64,000 nt of DNA from Steromphala cineraria (GCA_916613615.1 OU744725.1:72324868-72388867), one strand, 5' to 3'; numbered from the stretch's first letter, positions 23,143 to 35,347 are shown. Numbers and translations: made by a program. The notes: a model not told the origin generated them from the sequence alone.

Positions 23143-23530
23143 TAGAAGAATTATCAAGAGACGTCTTGTTATTGTTGATTTTTAAGACCCTGAAAAACTA
23201 AGATTGAATTCTCCCTTAAAATATTTGTTCCTGAATAATTTGATACTGAAATTACGAGTCGATAAGTCGTTTTACTTCCGCATTCCTTCTTAGGTCAAGG
23301 TCATCCGTAAGACCCGTTTCGTTCGTCATGTGACCTGTCTCAAATACGGTTACAGCGACTATACGACTCATGCGCATTGGCAATTGCTCGAGAAACTTAT
23401 CTTAGGGATAATGATATTATATAGTACATTAGCTAAGTAATTGATACACTAAATTCAGAATTGGAACATTGAAAAACAGGACCAGATGTAACAAGATTCA
23501 TTTAACCATATTTCCACATAAATAGTATAA

Positions 23531-23667
23531 GTTGTATGCTTCTCACGAGGGTAATACCGTCTGATGTACCATCTTTGTAGAAATGTTGCCTGAGCCGCAA
23601 GGCGAGGGCTGACATTTCTGCAAAGATGGTACATCAGACCGTATTACCCGAGGGAGGAGCATACAAC
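23531..23667. mobile_element. Foldback (hairpin) element
   Basis: Two 56-bp arms (23531-23586, 23612-23667) starting GTTGTATGCT pair almost perfectly around a 25-bp loop. It is probably part of a longer MITE whose other limits are unclear. Confidence 0.75.
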
Positions 23668-23669
23668 GT

Positions 23670-24778
23670 ATTTATCTTACCGTCATGACACAGAAAAAAA
23701 ACATCAATTTTAGTTTGACTACCGTTAACGGTTGAGCCATCACAGTATGGACGGCCTTGACCCGTAATGTAAACAAAATGGCGTCAGCCAACCCGACTGA
23801 AATGTTATGAATCGTGTTACGTAAAACTACTCGCCTAAACATGCTTAAAAACTTTGTCCTTTAAATTCTATAGCATGTACAAGTAATTTAATGCGGAATT
23901 TGTTTCGAAATAATAATCACGAAAACAGCTAATCGAACTTATGTAAACTCTGCACATTGTGTGCGTCATTTGGTAGCGTCATCTTAACGTTATGCGACAC
24001 CTCTTCTCGGAGAGGAGCTGTTGCTATGGCAGCGGGGTACATGGAATTTGTACACCGTGAGAAGTGAGACTCGAGGGGTACATAAGATAAAACGATACGA
24101 TAATCAGCCAATCAAAAACGAGTATTTTACTGTAAGGTAAGATAAGATAACTTGTACTCAAACAGATGACCAGTAATACCAATAAATTCAAGCAACCAAT
24201 CACTTCTTTATTAGAATAAATCACTTTTAAGGAGACTCTTCAAATCTTAGAATTTATCATCAACATGATACTCTCTGTTACATTTGAAGCTTCCTCATTC
24301 GTACAATTGCTAAACTCCTTGTCAAATAAAATAAGTATGTTTAACATAAGGAAATTGAATGATGACCTGTGTTGTTAAATACTAGCAAAATTGTATCCCT
24401 CACCAAACAAATGGAACGATATACTTTAGGAATATGAACAATACATAAAAGAACTGAACCTCACTGGATTTTCCTTTCGCTATGCCTGTCAAAGACATAT
24501 TTGAACAAATGAATAGATTATGCGGCAACCTTAACGGTTATTAGAAGAGCACAATATATATCCAATATGAATGAGTGACAATATTTCCAAAGAACGTCAT
24601 ATTGATCTCATGTATTTGACTTCTTATATAGATAAGACAAAGTTTGACAACGGATTTGATGAGATTGACAATCCTGAAGAAATGTTTGTTCAAACACTTT
24701 ATTGCTTTTTTCACGATCATGAGTGATCAATACAGTTGAAACAATGAGACTGTGATAGTGCCTTCTGTAGACAAAGTG
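23670..24778. other. Spacer between hairpin and minisatellite
   Basis: AT-rich. Short frames only, with no recognisable product, RNA gene or clear element ends. Copy 2 equivalent: about 57496-58605. Confidence 0.4.
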
Positions 24779-25455
24779 TGTAGTGCTCCAAATTGTAATT
24801 ATTGCTCCAAATTGCAATACATGCTTCAAATTGTTATACATGCTCGAAATTCAAATGATTGCTCCAAATTGTAATTATTGCTCCAAATTTTAATAATTGC
24901 TCTAAAATGTATTACCTGCTCCAAATTGTAATAAAAATTGCTCCAAATTGTAATAAAAATTGCTCCAAATTGTTATTTCTGTTCAAAATTGTAATAATTG
25001 CTTTAAAATGGTTATACCTGCTCAAAATGGTAATAAAAATTGCTCCTAATTGTAATACCTGTTCAATATTGTAATAAAAGCTTCTTCAAACTGTAATACC
25101 TGCTCCAAATTATGATTATAAGTATTGCTCCAAAATGTAATACCTTCTCCAAATTGTAATAAAAGCTGCTCTTAACTGTAATACCTGCTCAAAATTATAA
25201 TTATTTCTCCAAAATGGAATACCTGCTCCAAATTGTAATACCTGCTCCAAATTATGATTATAATTATTTATCCAAAATGGAATACCTTCTCCAAATTGTA
25301 ATACCTGCTCCAAACTGTAATACCTGCTCCAAATTATAATTATAATTATTGCTCCAAATTGTTATAATGTCATTTTCGAAAAACGTATTGTCAAGCTGCT
25401 CCAAATTGAAATAGAACTTGTTCCAACTTGTAATAGAGTGTCCAAATTGAAATAA
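24779..25455. repeat. CTCCAAATTGTAAT minisatellite, copy 1
   Basis: About thirty degenerate 19-23-bp units (GCTCCAAATTGTAATAAAAA and variants). The first unit starts TGTAGTGCTCCAAATTGTAA, the same sequence as the terminal inverted repeat of the element at 26469, so it looks like an expanded, one-ended copy of that element. Confidence 0.85.
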
Positions 25456-26468
25456 ACACCAAGCCATTTCAATTAAGTGATAAAGGTTTTTTCCTATTAT
25501 TTGTGTCATTCTGTTGACACTTTTGAGTCACGATTAGGGTGAGGTATTGTATGATTTGTTTGATTGTATAGGATACAGGTGTAGATCTACATGTAGGCGA
25601 ATATGAAGACGTAGACGAAGATGTAGACAAAGATGTAGATGAAGATCAGTCGAAGATGAACAAGATTTTGATGCAAGAGTTTGCCAATTTCGACCTAGAA
25701 ATTGGAAGAAAGAGATGTATTCTTTGTTAATGTTGATGTACATTAGGTTGTTAAGGTAGAAGACAGATTGTTACAGAAACTTAAGTAATCAAGATGTCAA
25801 TAGCTTATAGCATATTACATGAAATCCTGAATAGTATGATGATTGTATTACACTATAAAAGTATTTTTTCATTTGTCACTGGGCGGAGAATGGTATAAAA
25901 TATGAGAATATTCTTGGATGAAGATAATTGTGTATTATGATAATGATGAGGAAGCAAACAATTGTAATCACAGTTAAAAGTTGTTATTTGAAAACGTATT
26001 TGGTTTGCGATCTGGAGTCCTTATGTCAAGGCTTTCGTGATCAAGATTGTTTCATGTTTATTTATGAATATGTTGAATGAATTATATTCGTGATATTTAT
26101 GAATGGCATCAAACATTGCACAATGTGTTAATGAACAAAAACGTCAGAACAAAATTTTTGAAATTGAAATTGGTGCTATGGTTCTCATACGATATGAATA
26201 CTCATCCTTTTGGGTAGTTATGGAGACAATTGGATGTTAGTCAAAATGTTTTTTTTGTATATACATATTGTTTTAATTTTGCAGATTATATTATTTAAGG
26301 ATGTAACTGCCATTTCACTTGTTTCAATATTGAATATATGTCTTTGTATATAGATTTCATTGTGATAATGTTTATGAAGTTGTTGCCATTAAAGAGAGTG
26401 AATGCAACATTTATTCTGTATTCTCTCATAAATAAAAAACAGATATAAAAAATCAACCAATCGAGGGT
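25456..26468. other. Spacer with GAAGACGTAGAC-type simple repeat
   Basis: Around 25600-25660 a 12-bp GA(C/T)GTAGA(C/T)GAA-like repeat encodes an Asp/Glu/Val-rich run in the + direction. It lies in an open stretch that continues to a stop near 25730, but the frame differs in copy 2 (about 60010-60070). I therefore do not call a gene. Nothing else is recognised. Confidence 0.35.
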
Positions 26469-26691
26469 TGTAGTGCTCCAAATTGTAATAATTGCTCCAA
26501 AATGTAATACCTGCTCCAAATTGTAATAAAAACTGCTCCAAATTGTAATAAAAATTGCTCCAAATTGTAATAACGTCATTTTCGAAAACAGTACTGTCAA
26601 GCTGCTCCAAATTGTAATTAAAACTGCTCCAAATTGTAATAATTGCTCCAAAATGTAATAACGAGCAATTATTACAATTTGGAGCACTACA
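26469..26691. mobile_element. TIR-bounded minisatellite element (MITE)
   Basis: Perfect 29-bp inverted repeats at 26469-26497 and 26663-26691 (outer part TGTAGTGCTCCAAATTGTAA) enclose direct CTCCAAATTGTAAT units. Copy 2 lacks it: CAATCGA joins TGTTCTC near 62950. Confidence 0.85.
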
Positions 26692-26967
26692 TGGTTCTCT
26701 TATTCTATACACTATATAGATTATGGTTTTCTCAACTGCTGCAAATATCCATGCGTTGCGGATTGTTGATACGATCTACATGGATAGAACGTTCACTGCA
26801 TACCCTGATCTTTAAATGACATGTAAATGTGAAACTGTTCGAATGATCAAAACATCAATCCAAGAGATATGATATGAACAGCAGGATCTCTCCCTTAACT
26901 TTCCATCAATTTTACCAGAAAATAAAACACCATGGTGCTTGTGTGTTGTACTATACTAGTACTTTAA

Positions 26968-27285
26968 AGGGGCAGTAGCACGTTTTTTGATAATTTTATA
27001 TTTGATAATTTTCACCTATAATTGTAAGTTACTGCTAAATGTATTATTTTGACAGTGTCAAAAATCTAATTACACAAACAAATCATCTATAGTCAGAGGA
27101 CAAAGTATGAAGATGCACATACAATTCATTGGCGGCCATTTTGTGTGAACACCTTTAATTCATTTTTTTGTAAGAAAAAAGAATCTCATGGCTAAACTTT
27201 ACATTATAAATTTGAATTATTACTGCTCCATTTAGTTAAATCTGACATCGCCTCATATTCCCTCTAAAAACGTGCTACTGCCCCT
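26968..27285. mobile_element. TTAA-flanked MITE (piggyBac-like), 318 bp
   Basis: Terminal inverted repeats AGGGGCAGTAGCACGTTTTT and its complement are flanked by TTAA on both sides (26964-26967, 27286-27289). The related segment near 31769 has a single TTAA and no insert, a clean empty site. TTAA target duplication is the hallmark of piggyBac-type transposition. Confidence 0.9.
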
Positions 27286-27634
27286 TTAAGCATTAACTAT
27301 AAAACTATGTATCTAACTCATATATATATATATGTTATAAATAAATTGTTGTTCACTGAACCCTAAATGTTGTTGTTTTGAAGCGTCTGCGAAATGGATG
27401 TCTGCACAATTGATGGCTACCTTCAGAGGGATTATACTCAGTGCCTACTGTAAACTTTGGGTGGATCGTAGGATCGGATGGATTTTAGAAATACAGGAGT
27501 TTAAGAAACAGTGATTGATGATAACTTTATCTTATGGCCCTCTGATTTTCCAAAAAGCAAGTTAAAGTATATGTACTTCGAATATGTGTGATTAGAAATA
27601 AACAAGATTTATTTTCATATTCCTGACATTACCT

Positions 27635-27667
27635 TTTATTCCCCCTAAAAACGTGCTACTGTCCCTT
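27635..27667. mobile_element. Right-end remnant of the same TTAA MITE family
   Basis: CTAAAAACGTGCTACTGTCC followed by CTTTAA matches the right terminus of the element at 26968-27285 with one mismatch. The left end is missing. Confidence 0.7.
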
Positions 27668-27712
27668 TAAAATAGCAACTACAACTTGCCTTCTGAATTT
27701 GTCCCGTATATT

Positions 27713-28821
27713 ACGACATCACATTGTGGCATTCAGAGATTTATTAGATAAACGTAACATTATGATAATGTTTTGGCCATATGTCGACCAACAGATTGAT
27801 AGGAGCACTATAAAGCACCGTTTGAATAATTCATACGGACAAGGTAGGAAGTATTCATAATCGACAACTAGTCCAAAATGTTCGTTTTCCGAGAACTGAA
27901 GATCGGACAAACCCGTCCCCAACACCCAAGCGCACGGGGCAAAGTCGCTGATTGGCTGGGTAAAAGGAAAATCTGACGGCTGTTAATACTCAGCCTGGTA
28001 TAATCTACATGCGTAGCATGGTGTCGCAAATAGATCATATTTTAAGAAAATTGATATTTGTCAATACTTAATCTAACATCGACCAGTATGAGAATATCGT
28101 CCTGATAACCTTTTGCCTGGAAATAAAGAACATTCGGTCAATCAAAATCATTGTAACAAACAGAACCAAATCACGCATGCATCATGCGACAGAGTGTCAA
28201 CTGATGCATTCTTAAATAATCCAATTTTATGTTTTCGTTATTGATAAGGAAAATATAATTAAGATGATCATATTTTGGTTTTATGAAATGATTTTGGTTT
28301 TATGCTAAACACTATTTACGCTTTTGTTTAATTATTAAAATAGAAGTGAGAGAAATTCATACACATCATTTTGAATGAAGCAGTAAGCTCCCCTAAATGC
28401 AGCAATGAAGGTGAACTCCACACCGCATCAATCAGAAATGCAATGTTGTGAGTATGTGACAGCCTCCAGCATAACAGGGCATCTTTTCTGATTGGCTTAG
28501 CGACGAATGTCGGAGTTTCAACAGGCCATGTTGGTCAATTCTAGATCAACAGTGGGACACTGCTCAAATTTATTCGTCCCGTGTAAGACGAGTGTCTTCT
28601 ATATAAAACAAACATCTGTATCAGCCAAATACTTCTAGTGTAGAACCTATATGAACTAATAGAACAATCTAAATTTGTCATGTTCCTTTAGCATTATTCT
28701 TTTTAATCAATTGTGTCACATTTTACATATAACTTATGATGCATTATTTCTACTGTGAGGTAAGAAGGGGTGTTTGATTAATTATCAAATCTTTGCCGAA
28801 CCCTATTTCAGAAAATTCGAG
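27713..28821. other. Region upstream of Rho copy 1
   Basis: No convincing gene. A 68-codon minus-strand frame (27719-27925) is unrecognised. The stretch from about 28165 to 28811 matches copy 2 (63050-63711) and likely holds the Rho promoter and 5'UTR. GATTGGC (inverted CCAAT box) is near 28490. Confidence 0.4.
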
Positions 28822-29720
28822 ATGGCTTCAGCAACACTGAGGAAGAAGCTGGTTATAGTTGGAGACGGGTATTGTGGTAAGACGTGTCTGCTGTCCGTCT
28901 TCAGCAAGAACCAGTTCCCCGAGGAGCACAAGCCAACCACCTTCGATACGTATAATTACATGGCAGACATTGAAGTAGAGGGAATCTCGGTAAGTTGTTC
29001 ATCAATCTCGTACCTAAACCTTGCCGCACCAAAGGAGGCTTTGTGATTTGATGTAACATTATTATTAACTAAAATTAAGTTTCTTATCCAGATAACCATC
29101 ATAAACAGAATATTTTGAATTTTACTGATATATGTTGATACAATTCCTCTTGTAAAATCCTTTGATACTCCAGGGTGAACACCTGTGTACAGCGTTTTCT
29201 TCGGGATACAACATATTAATCTTATCTAATATCTTTAGAAGTGAAAGAACGTTAAAAGTTCCAAGGTGATGCAGTTTGTTTCAATCTTCTATACAAGGTT
29301 GAACTGGCACTGCAAGACACAACAGGGGACGAAGGCTATAACCAACAACGCGCCATCACCTACCCAGACACGGATGTGGTCATCATATGTTACTCTGTGG
29401 ACAGCCCGGACAGTCTGGCGAACATCTGGAACAAGTGGAAATCGGAAGTGAACCACTTCTGCCCAAACGTGCCGGTCATTCTGGTGGGCAACAAGAAGGA
29501 CATACGGAACGACGAGACGGTCAAGGCGAAGATGATGCTAAACAAGAAGAGACCAGTCACAGAGGAAGAAGGTCGCCAGATGGCCGAGTAGATCGGAGCC
29601 AAGGCCTTCCTGGAGTGTTCTGCAAGAACTGCGGACGGAGTCCAGGGCGTGTTCGAGGCAGCAACAAGAGCAGCCCTCCTTGAAATAAAAAAGGAGGAAG
29701 CGACATGCCTGATTCTCTGA
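28822..29720 (+). pseudogene. Rho-family small GTPase, copy 1; in-frame stop
   Basis: Two coding exons, 28822-28989 (donor GTAAGT) and 29298-29720, would give 196 codons, close to the usual ~193 of RhoA-type proteins. Visible landmarks are the P-loop GDGYCGKT (residues 14-21), the guanine-specificity box NKKD, ECSA near the C-terminus, and a final CLIL box that would direct geranylgeranylation and membrane attachment. Codon 154 is TAG (29589-29591) in the MAE-IGA stretch. It removes the last ~43 residues, including ECSA and the lipidation box. The G3 box reads DTTGDE rather than the Rho DTAGQE, so the catalytic Gln is Asp. Switch I carries two extra codons and lost the usual VYVPT. A TTTCAG at 28806-28811 may be a 5'UTR acceptor. 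Known role of the family: actin and adhesion signalling; this copy is probably non-functional. Confidence 0.85.
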
Positions 29721-30043
29721 TACAAATTATTCCCAGTTATGAAGATATATTTTGCTTCATATTCCTGAAAACTGAAGATTCTGTGATACAGCCTTGCATA
29801 CTTGAATTTATAAGATGACATCGGTGTAGCTCACGTTCGATTCCATCCAAATACCAGCTGATCCCAAATACCTGTAAGGAAAGCAGTCTCACATTTTGCT
29901 ATCATTATTTCTTACCACCAATAGTACAAATATACATTCCAATTGTATCTATCTGTTGCATATGTCAATGCTTGTTGGTAATTTAAGGGATTCTTACACA
30001 TTTTCTTTTTATTCTATAATGAGATAGACAGATTTTATTGTTA
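29721..30043. other. 3' flank of Rho copy 1
   Basis: AT-rich 3' flank; nothing recognised. Confidence 0.35.
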
Positions 30044-30045
30044 TA

Positions 30046-30668
30046 CAGCTGCATACCAAAAGTTTGTTCACCTGCTTGTGATTTTAGTGCAAATATCATG
30101 TAATTTAGGTTTCTTTTTGACGTTCATAAAATATCTCCATGACCACTTACAGAAGATCATCAATTGTCCATGTGTAAAATAACCATTCCCAAACCATATT
30201 TCGGGATCGTCTTGACACTGGTGCTGAATGTCGATATTTGGCATTGTTGAATAGACAGATGGGGTCATATTTGTGAAATTCGGATTTTCTTAAATTTCGA
30301 TTAAAAAGATCCATGTAAACTTTGAAGGATAAAAATCAGCACAGTAACGTTGCGTTAGCAAAAAGGAACACATAAGAATAAGATCAAAAGCTGTTGATCA
30401 CTTATGAAGGATTTTGAAGAGCAAAATGGAAATCAGTGTTTTCGAAATTTTGACCCCCGGTCACTTCAATGACCTGCCAAATTTGTTACAGCTATCTGCT
30501 ATGTATGACATACGAATATGTCTACGGAAACTGAATCTTAACTTATGCAGTGAAATTTCATCATTATCGGTTTCGTTTTCACAATGATATGATGTCTCAA
30601 AGACGTTACAAATTACATGATATTTGCACTAGAATACGAAGGTAAGTGAACAAATAGATACGCAGCTG
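30046..30668. mobile_element. TA-flanked MITE with ~62-bp inverted repeats
   Basis: Arms starting CAGCTGC (left) and ending GCAGCTG (right) align for about 62 bp, including GTGCAAATATCATGTAATTT. TA dinucleotides flank both ends (30044-30045, 30669-30670), as in Tc1/mariner-type insertions. No transposase frame. Confidence 0.8.
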
Positions 30669-30754
30669 TACATGGCCCGAAGACCAATAGTACAATGTAA
30701 ATGATTTTTTAATAGAAACAGCTCTACCATGTAATAGGACAATCATAACATTAA

Positions 30755-31307
30755 AGATGCTGTTTCATGCTTGCATGCGGTTCAGGCTGAAGTTTAGCTA
30801 TTGAGAAAATAAATACATCACTTTGTAGAAAAATATTTTGTCGAAATTTTGATATCATATTTAGATTGTTTAATCAACAATAACATACTTATTTCGACGC
30901 GCAAAGCACAGTACCCCTTGTAGAAAGGGCATAGCATTTAACGAACCCGCTTTCAGTGACGTAATCATTACAAGTGTAGGATTTACACCGTGTCACAACT
31001 AGCATATTTGTGTTCGATGGGTATCAAATTTGGCAGCAAAGAATACTTTATTCGGAGAAAAAGAAAAGATAATCTATTCGTGCGCGACAAGACGGTTTTC
31101 AAGCGTATATTTAGAGATTGGAAGTTATTAGATGGCCACACTTGATTCGCCTTTATGTTGGCTGCCGTTTCCGTAATTTTGGTAAATTATCTCATATTTA
31201 ATGAATTTTGGTCCGATTTTCCCTAGCTTGGTCGCTAAATTTTTCTAAAAATACAACGAATCCATTAAAAATACTTTTTAAAATATTGCAAGTATGATAC
31301 AGCATCT
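30755..31307. mobile_element. Second TTAA-flanked MITE, 553 bp
   Basis: Inverted ends AGATGCTGTTTCATGCTTGC and a near-complement (TGCAAGTATGATACAGCATC then T) are flanked by TTAA at 30751-30754 and 31308-31311. It is unrelated in sequence to the 318-bp element, but with the same target. Confidence 0.85.
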
Positions 31308-31462
31308 TTAAAATAATATCTCGATAAAAGGTTTTGTTAATTTTAACTAAACAAAATGTTTCCTTACTGATGTTTCCAGAACAGTGTATGTTGTTTTATA
31401 ATTTTTCATTGTCCTAGTTATTAGTGAACGTGTCATTGTAATTTCGGTGCAGCGCCATTCAA

Positions 31463-32257
31463 GCACGAGCAATTATTACAATTTGGAGCAATACATGGTT
31501 CTCTTATTCTTTACACTATTTAGATTATGGTTTTCTCAACTGCTGCAAATATCCATGCGTTGCGGATTGTTGATACGATCTACATGGATAGAACGTTCAC
31601 TGCATACCCTGAGCTTTAAATGACATGTAAATGTGAAACTGTTCGAATGATCAAAACATCAATCCAAGAGACATGATATGAACAGCAGGATCTCTCCCTT
31701 CCCTTTCCATCAATTTTACCAGAAAATGTCACCATGGTGTTGTGTTGTACTATACACTATACTAGTACTTTAAGCAATAACGATAAACATATGTATCTAA
31801 CTCATATATATATATTTGTTATAAATAAATTGTTGTTCACTGAACCCTAAATGTCGTTGTTTTGAAGCGTCTGCGAAATGGATGTCTGCACAATTGCTGG
31901 CTACCTTCAGAGGGATTATAATCAGTGCCTACTGTAAACTTTGGGTGGATCGCAGGATCGGATGGATTTTAGAAATACAAGAGTTTAAGAAACAGTGATT
32001 GATGATAACTTGATCTTATGGCCCTCCGATTTTCCAAAAAGCAAGTTAAAGTATATGTACTTCGAATATGTGTGATAAGAAATAAACAAGATGTCAGGTC
32101 TGGTGGTCCTTTTGTGACAATGTAGTTATTGCTGAAAAATATAAGGAATTCTTAGAGCATATATTGAATATGATAAATTGAGAGGAAACGTGTATTTAAC
32201 GTAATTGTTCTTAAAATAGCAACTACAATTTGCTGTGTGAATTTGTCCCATATACCC
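31463..32257 (+). repeat. Second copy of segment 26661-27712
   Basis: From GAGCAATTATTACAATTTGG (31469 on) to about 32257 this repeats 26661-27712 with few differences. It lacks the 318-bp MITE (empty TTAA at 31769-31772), and about 115 bp (32095-32210) replace the MITE remnant. At its left edge only the right terminus of the TIR-minisatellite element remains. Confidence 0.85.
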
Positions 32258-34901
32258 CTTGTAATTTGAGAAAGCAACAATTAGGATTTGGTTCTCTGTC
32301 ATCAATACGTTATCGATAACACATCTTATAAAGTTGGGATATTTTTTCTATTTAATTTTGTATATTGTAGATCGTAAATAAGAACCATATTAGAAGTGTT
32401 CAGTAATGGAAATTTGTCGCGGACGATGTAACGTTCACCTACTGATTTTCATTAGTCAGATACATGTGATTCTAAAGCCTTATTTGGTTTTGTAGGCTAG
32501 ACATTCTGTCGGAGATGGAACTAACGTTTAATTGGCGGCAATTGTCATGTAAATGTCTTGTATGTGTATCCATTGTCCACTCAACCAGACACGATGGCGC
32601 AATCAAACAGTGACCCGGCAGTTCAATCAATCAATCTTTATTTGACCCGACAGTTATATGACCTGTTACGACACATGACTAGAGTCACTGAACGTCAATA
32701 AACTAACGTCTCACACCTGTTATCTGTAACATCCGGCTCGATATAATACACAACTTAAAAGGCCGTTCCCCGTTGTATCAAGTGTTATTTCAGGCTGTTC
32801 AATGTATCACACATATACAAAACGATGTTATTTAACCATGAAAAATCACAAAACAAAATGAATAGATGAGAAAACTGTTTCAATTTCCAAACCCATACCT
32901 ATCCTACCTATAAGTTGTCTCGGCAGTTATTATTAGCAGCAACCTTTTTAAAGGGATTGGTTTAAACATTGTTTTATTTCAAACAATAAAACAAACAATT
33001 GGCGAACGGGCTGTACAACACTTATTTGAGTATTCACTCTTTTTCACGATCCATAAATCTAAACACAAACACAAGAAAGTGTGAAAATTCAAAAGCTAAG
33101 GGAAACGTTTAAATGTCAACATGTAGGTTTTCAAATGTTAATTATTTGGTATGCCTCATTTTGAAGTTGTCTACAGCATCAGCTAGATGAAGCCAAATTA
33201 AATAAAAATTATTTAACCCACACTGATACTCTGTCTTCACTACCGTATAGACGCAGGTTTCGCCAATCATTTGTAACAAATACATAAAAGAAATTTCCAG
33301 CGTTCTTTCTTAGTATAAACTATCCAAGGAAGTGGAATGGTAATTGAATTTTGTTTTGTTTTAATAATCGATTATCTTCATATTTTACACTAGACAAAAA
33401 TATTTTTCTATTTGATAACCTTTTAAACTAAATTTTCAAAAACATTTGTATCACAGCTTGTTTTATAAATTGAACTTTATTCATTTCTGATTTATAAATT
33501 AAATTACAGACAATACAGACAATACTGTTTGAATACAATTTCCTTTTAAAAACACTTTACCGTTGTCATGTAATTCAGACATCAATTGAGATTGTATGAA
33601 AAAAACATAATTAAAAAATAAATTTATCAGAAGTAGAAAATCCTTAGCATTGTTTCACTGAGTAAGTTTCATGACACTTTGTCAATACTCAAGCCATTAG
33701 CGAAACTTGAAAACTTACAATGTCTTGGCAAGCGCATGCGTTTGGATGTTAAAATTAAAGTACTCTTACGAAACTAAAACGTTGTATATGTCAAAAGTAG
33801 TGGATATATTATTAACCAATCAGCGCGCACGAATAACGAGGGGATTCCCCTAAAGAAAAGCGAACCCTAAACCGCTCTCTTCTCCCCATCTCAGCGGTCA
33901 AGCGTAGCTCAGCTCATTAATGAGCAGGCTTCTCAGCGCAGGCCGAAGGTGATTTGCCTCTGCGACGGCGGGTCCCTTTAAGAAACCCAATTTTTTTTAT
34001 GTAAGAAAATCCAATAATTCGAGAGACATGGATATCCTGATTCCCCTTGTATATATTCTCTCTTACATCGTTTGGTTATCAAAACCAATATCGTGAACTT
34101 GATAACAATATGTTAATCAAAGATGATATGATATGATAAAGTAAAACAGGTGATTCATTATGAGTTCCTTGTATATTTAAGTCTACATGGAGACACCGAT
34201 GATAACTAGCACATGCATGCAATATATATTTTACTAAATGAATTTAGTTTTAACTTTGCTAAATCATACTCTTTAACTGAATGATTAATAGCTAGATCTA
34301 TGGACTATTCCTAATGTTAATTATAAACACCATATTTTACAAATAACCTCTATCAGTATTCACCAATGCAATTAATGAGTCTCAATAGTCTATTTCATTC
34401 ATACATCACACAATAAACATTTATGTTATTGCAATTGCTTGGTTGTTTTATTCAAAGCAACCAAAGTAATTATACAAAATATAGCATTTCCATACAAACG
34501 AATTCACAAATACAATTCGTCATTACATTGACATTTTGAAAATATATCATTGAAACTATTCAAATTGAGGGTTTCTTTAATATTTTCTGTGAAAAGGATA
34601 GCACGTTCTTTTCTTAATAACGATTGTTAATTTCAATATAACAACTTACTTTGAAGCTAACAATTTACTTCTATGATCCCCATTTAAGATTAATTCCAAA
34701 AGCTACTCCATAAGGTGAAATTGTATCTTGACCGTAATCCTGTATAATGTAAATGTTTGGTATTTATGAATGTTTTGTTACTATATATATTTTAATTCAT
34801 TCAGTTCGTTATCAAGCTTTCAAAAATAAACAATATTTAGATATTAATGAATTTTCGCCCAATTTGTAGGCTAATCCGCTATGCGATTATTTTACGGCAT
34901 A
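32258..34901. other. Inter-unit spacer not repeated in the window
   Basis: AT-rich, no gene found. TCAATCAATCAATCTTTATT near 32622 resembles the 3' tail of a LINE or SINE on the minus strand. A GC-richer block (about 33830-33985) contains TAGCTCAG and hairpin-prone sequence but is not a tRNA. The junction with copy 2 is at about 34901/34902. Confidence 0.45.
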
Positions 34902-35326
34902 TCACTTGTGATAATAACGTTTTGGGTTACGAAATATGAAGTATGGTTACAATGTCAATGTCAATAATTGAAGAGTGATAAAATATTTCAAAATATTGTT
35001 TAAACGATGGTAGAACTAGTGTAGTTCAACAGGTAGATGAAATGTGTGTATGTAAACAGTGTTGATATAGTTTTCAAGCTGTCCACAATATGAAAGTAAA
35101 ATGACTTTTTTACTTATTTGATCATACTATTCTCTCTACAGTGTATTAACATGTGAATCTATGAATATTACATCAGATGTTTGCCATTATAAGACCATCC
35201 GCTGTATTAAAGCAAAAAGTACTCTGCTAACAAATGATTTTTTTCAACTTTAGCATCAGATGAAACTGGGGTGGTATAGCCTTTCTCGCTCATCACAAGT
35301 AGGAAGTATCTTTGCGTTCTGACCGA

Positions 35327-35334
35327 TGACGTCA
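35327..35334. promoter_or_regulatory. CRE-like palindrome upstream of A2
   Basis: TGACGTCA ends 13 bp before the A2 ATG at 35348, in the same place as in copy 1. No TATA box is evident close by. Confidence 0.4.
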
Positions 35335-35347
35335 TCTAAGTGCAGCC

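Larger units (their letters stand above)
1..29720 (+). repeat. Copy 1 of ~34.9 kb tandem segmental duplication
   Basis: The sequence from position 1 reappears from 34902 in the same orientation and gene order (A transporter, LINE relic, B transporter, repeat spacer, Rho). Exon-to-exon offsets are 34898 at A exon 1, 34833 at B exon 1 and 34900 at Rho exon 1, so small indels nearly balance. Exons differ by only a few bases, and most divergence is indels of repeats and elements. The left breakpoint lies at or before position 1 and cannot be seen. The right end is undefined because copy 2 leaves the window inside Rho. Confidence 0.95.

Noticed and set aside
24779..25455. CRISPR-like regular repeats
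   Set aside because: Units are degenerate, directly abutting and without unique spacers, in a eukaryotic context.
33895..33985. tRNA-like block with TAGCTCAG
   Set aside because: No proper B box, no acceptor-stem pairing and no anticodon arm of the right spacing were found.
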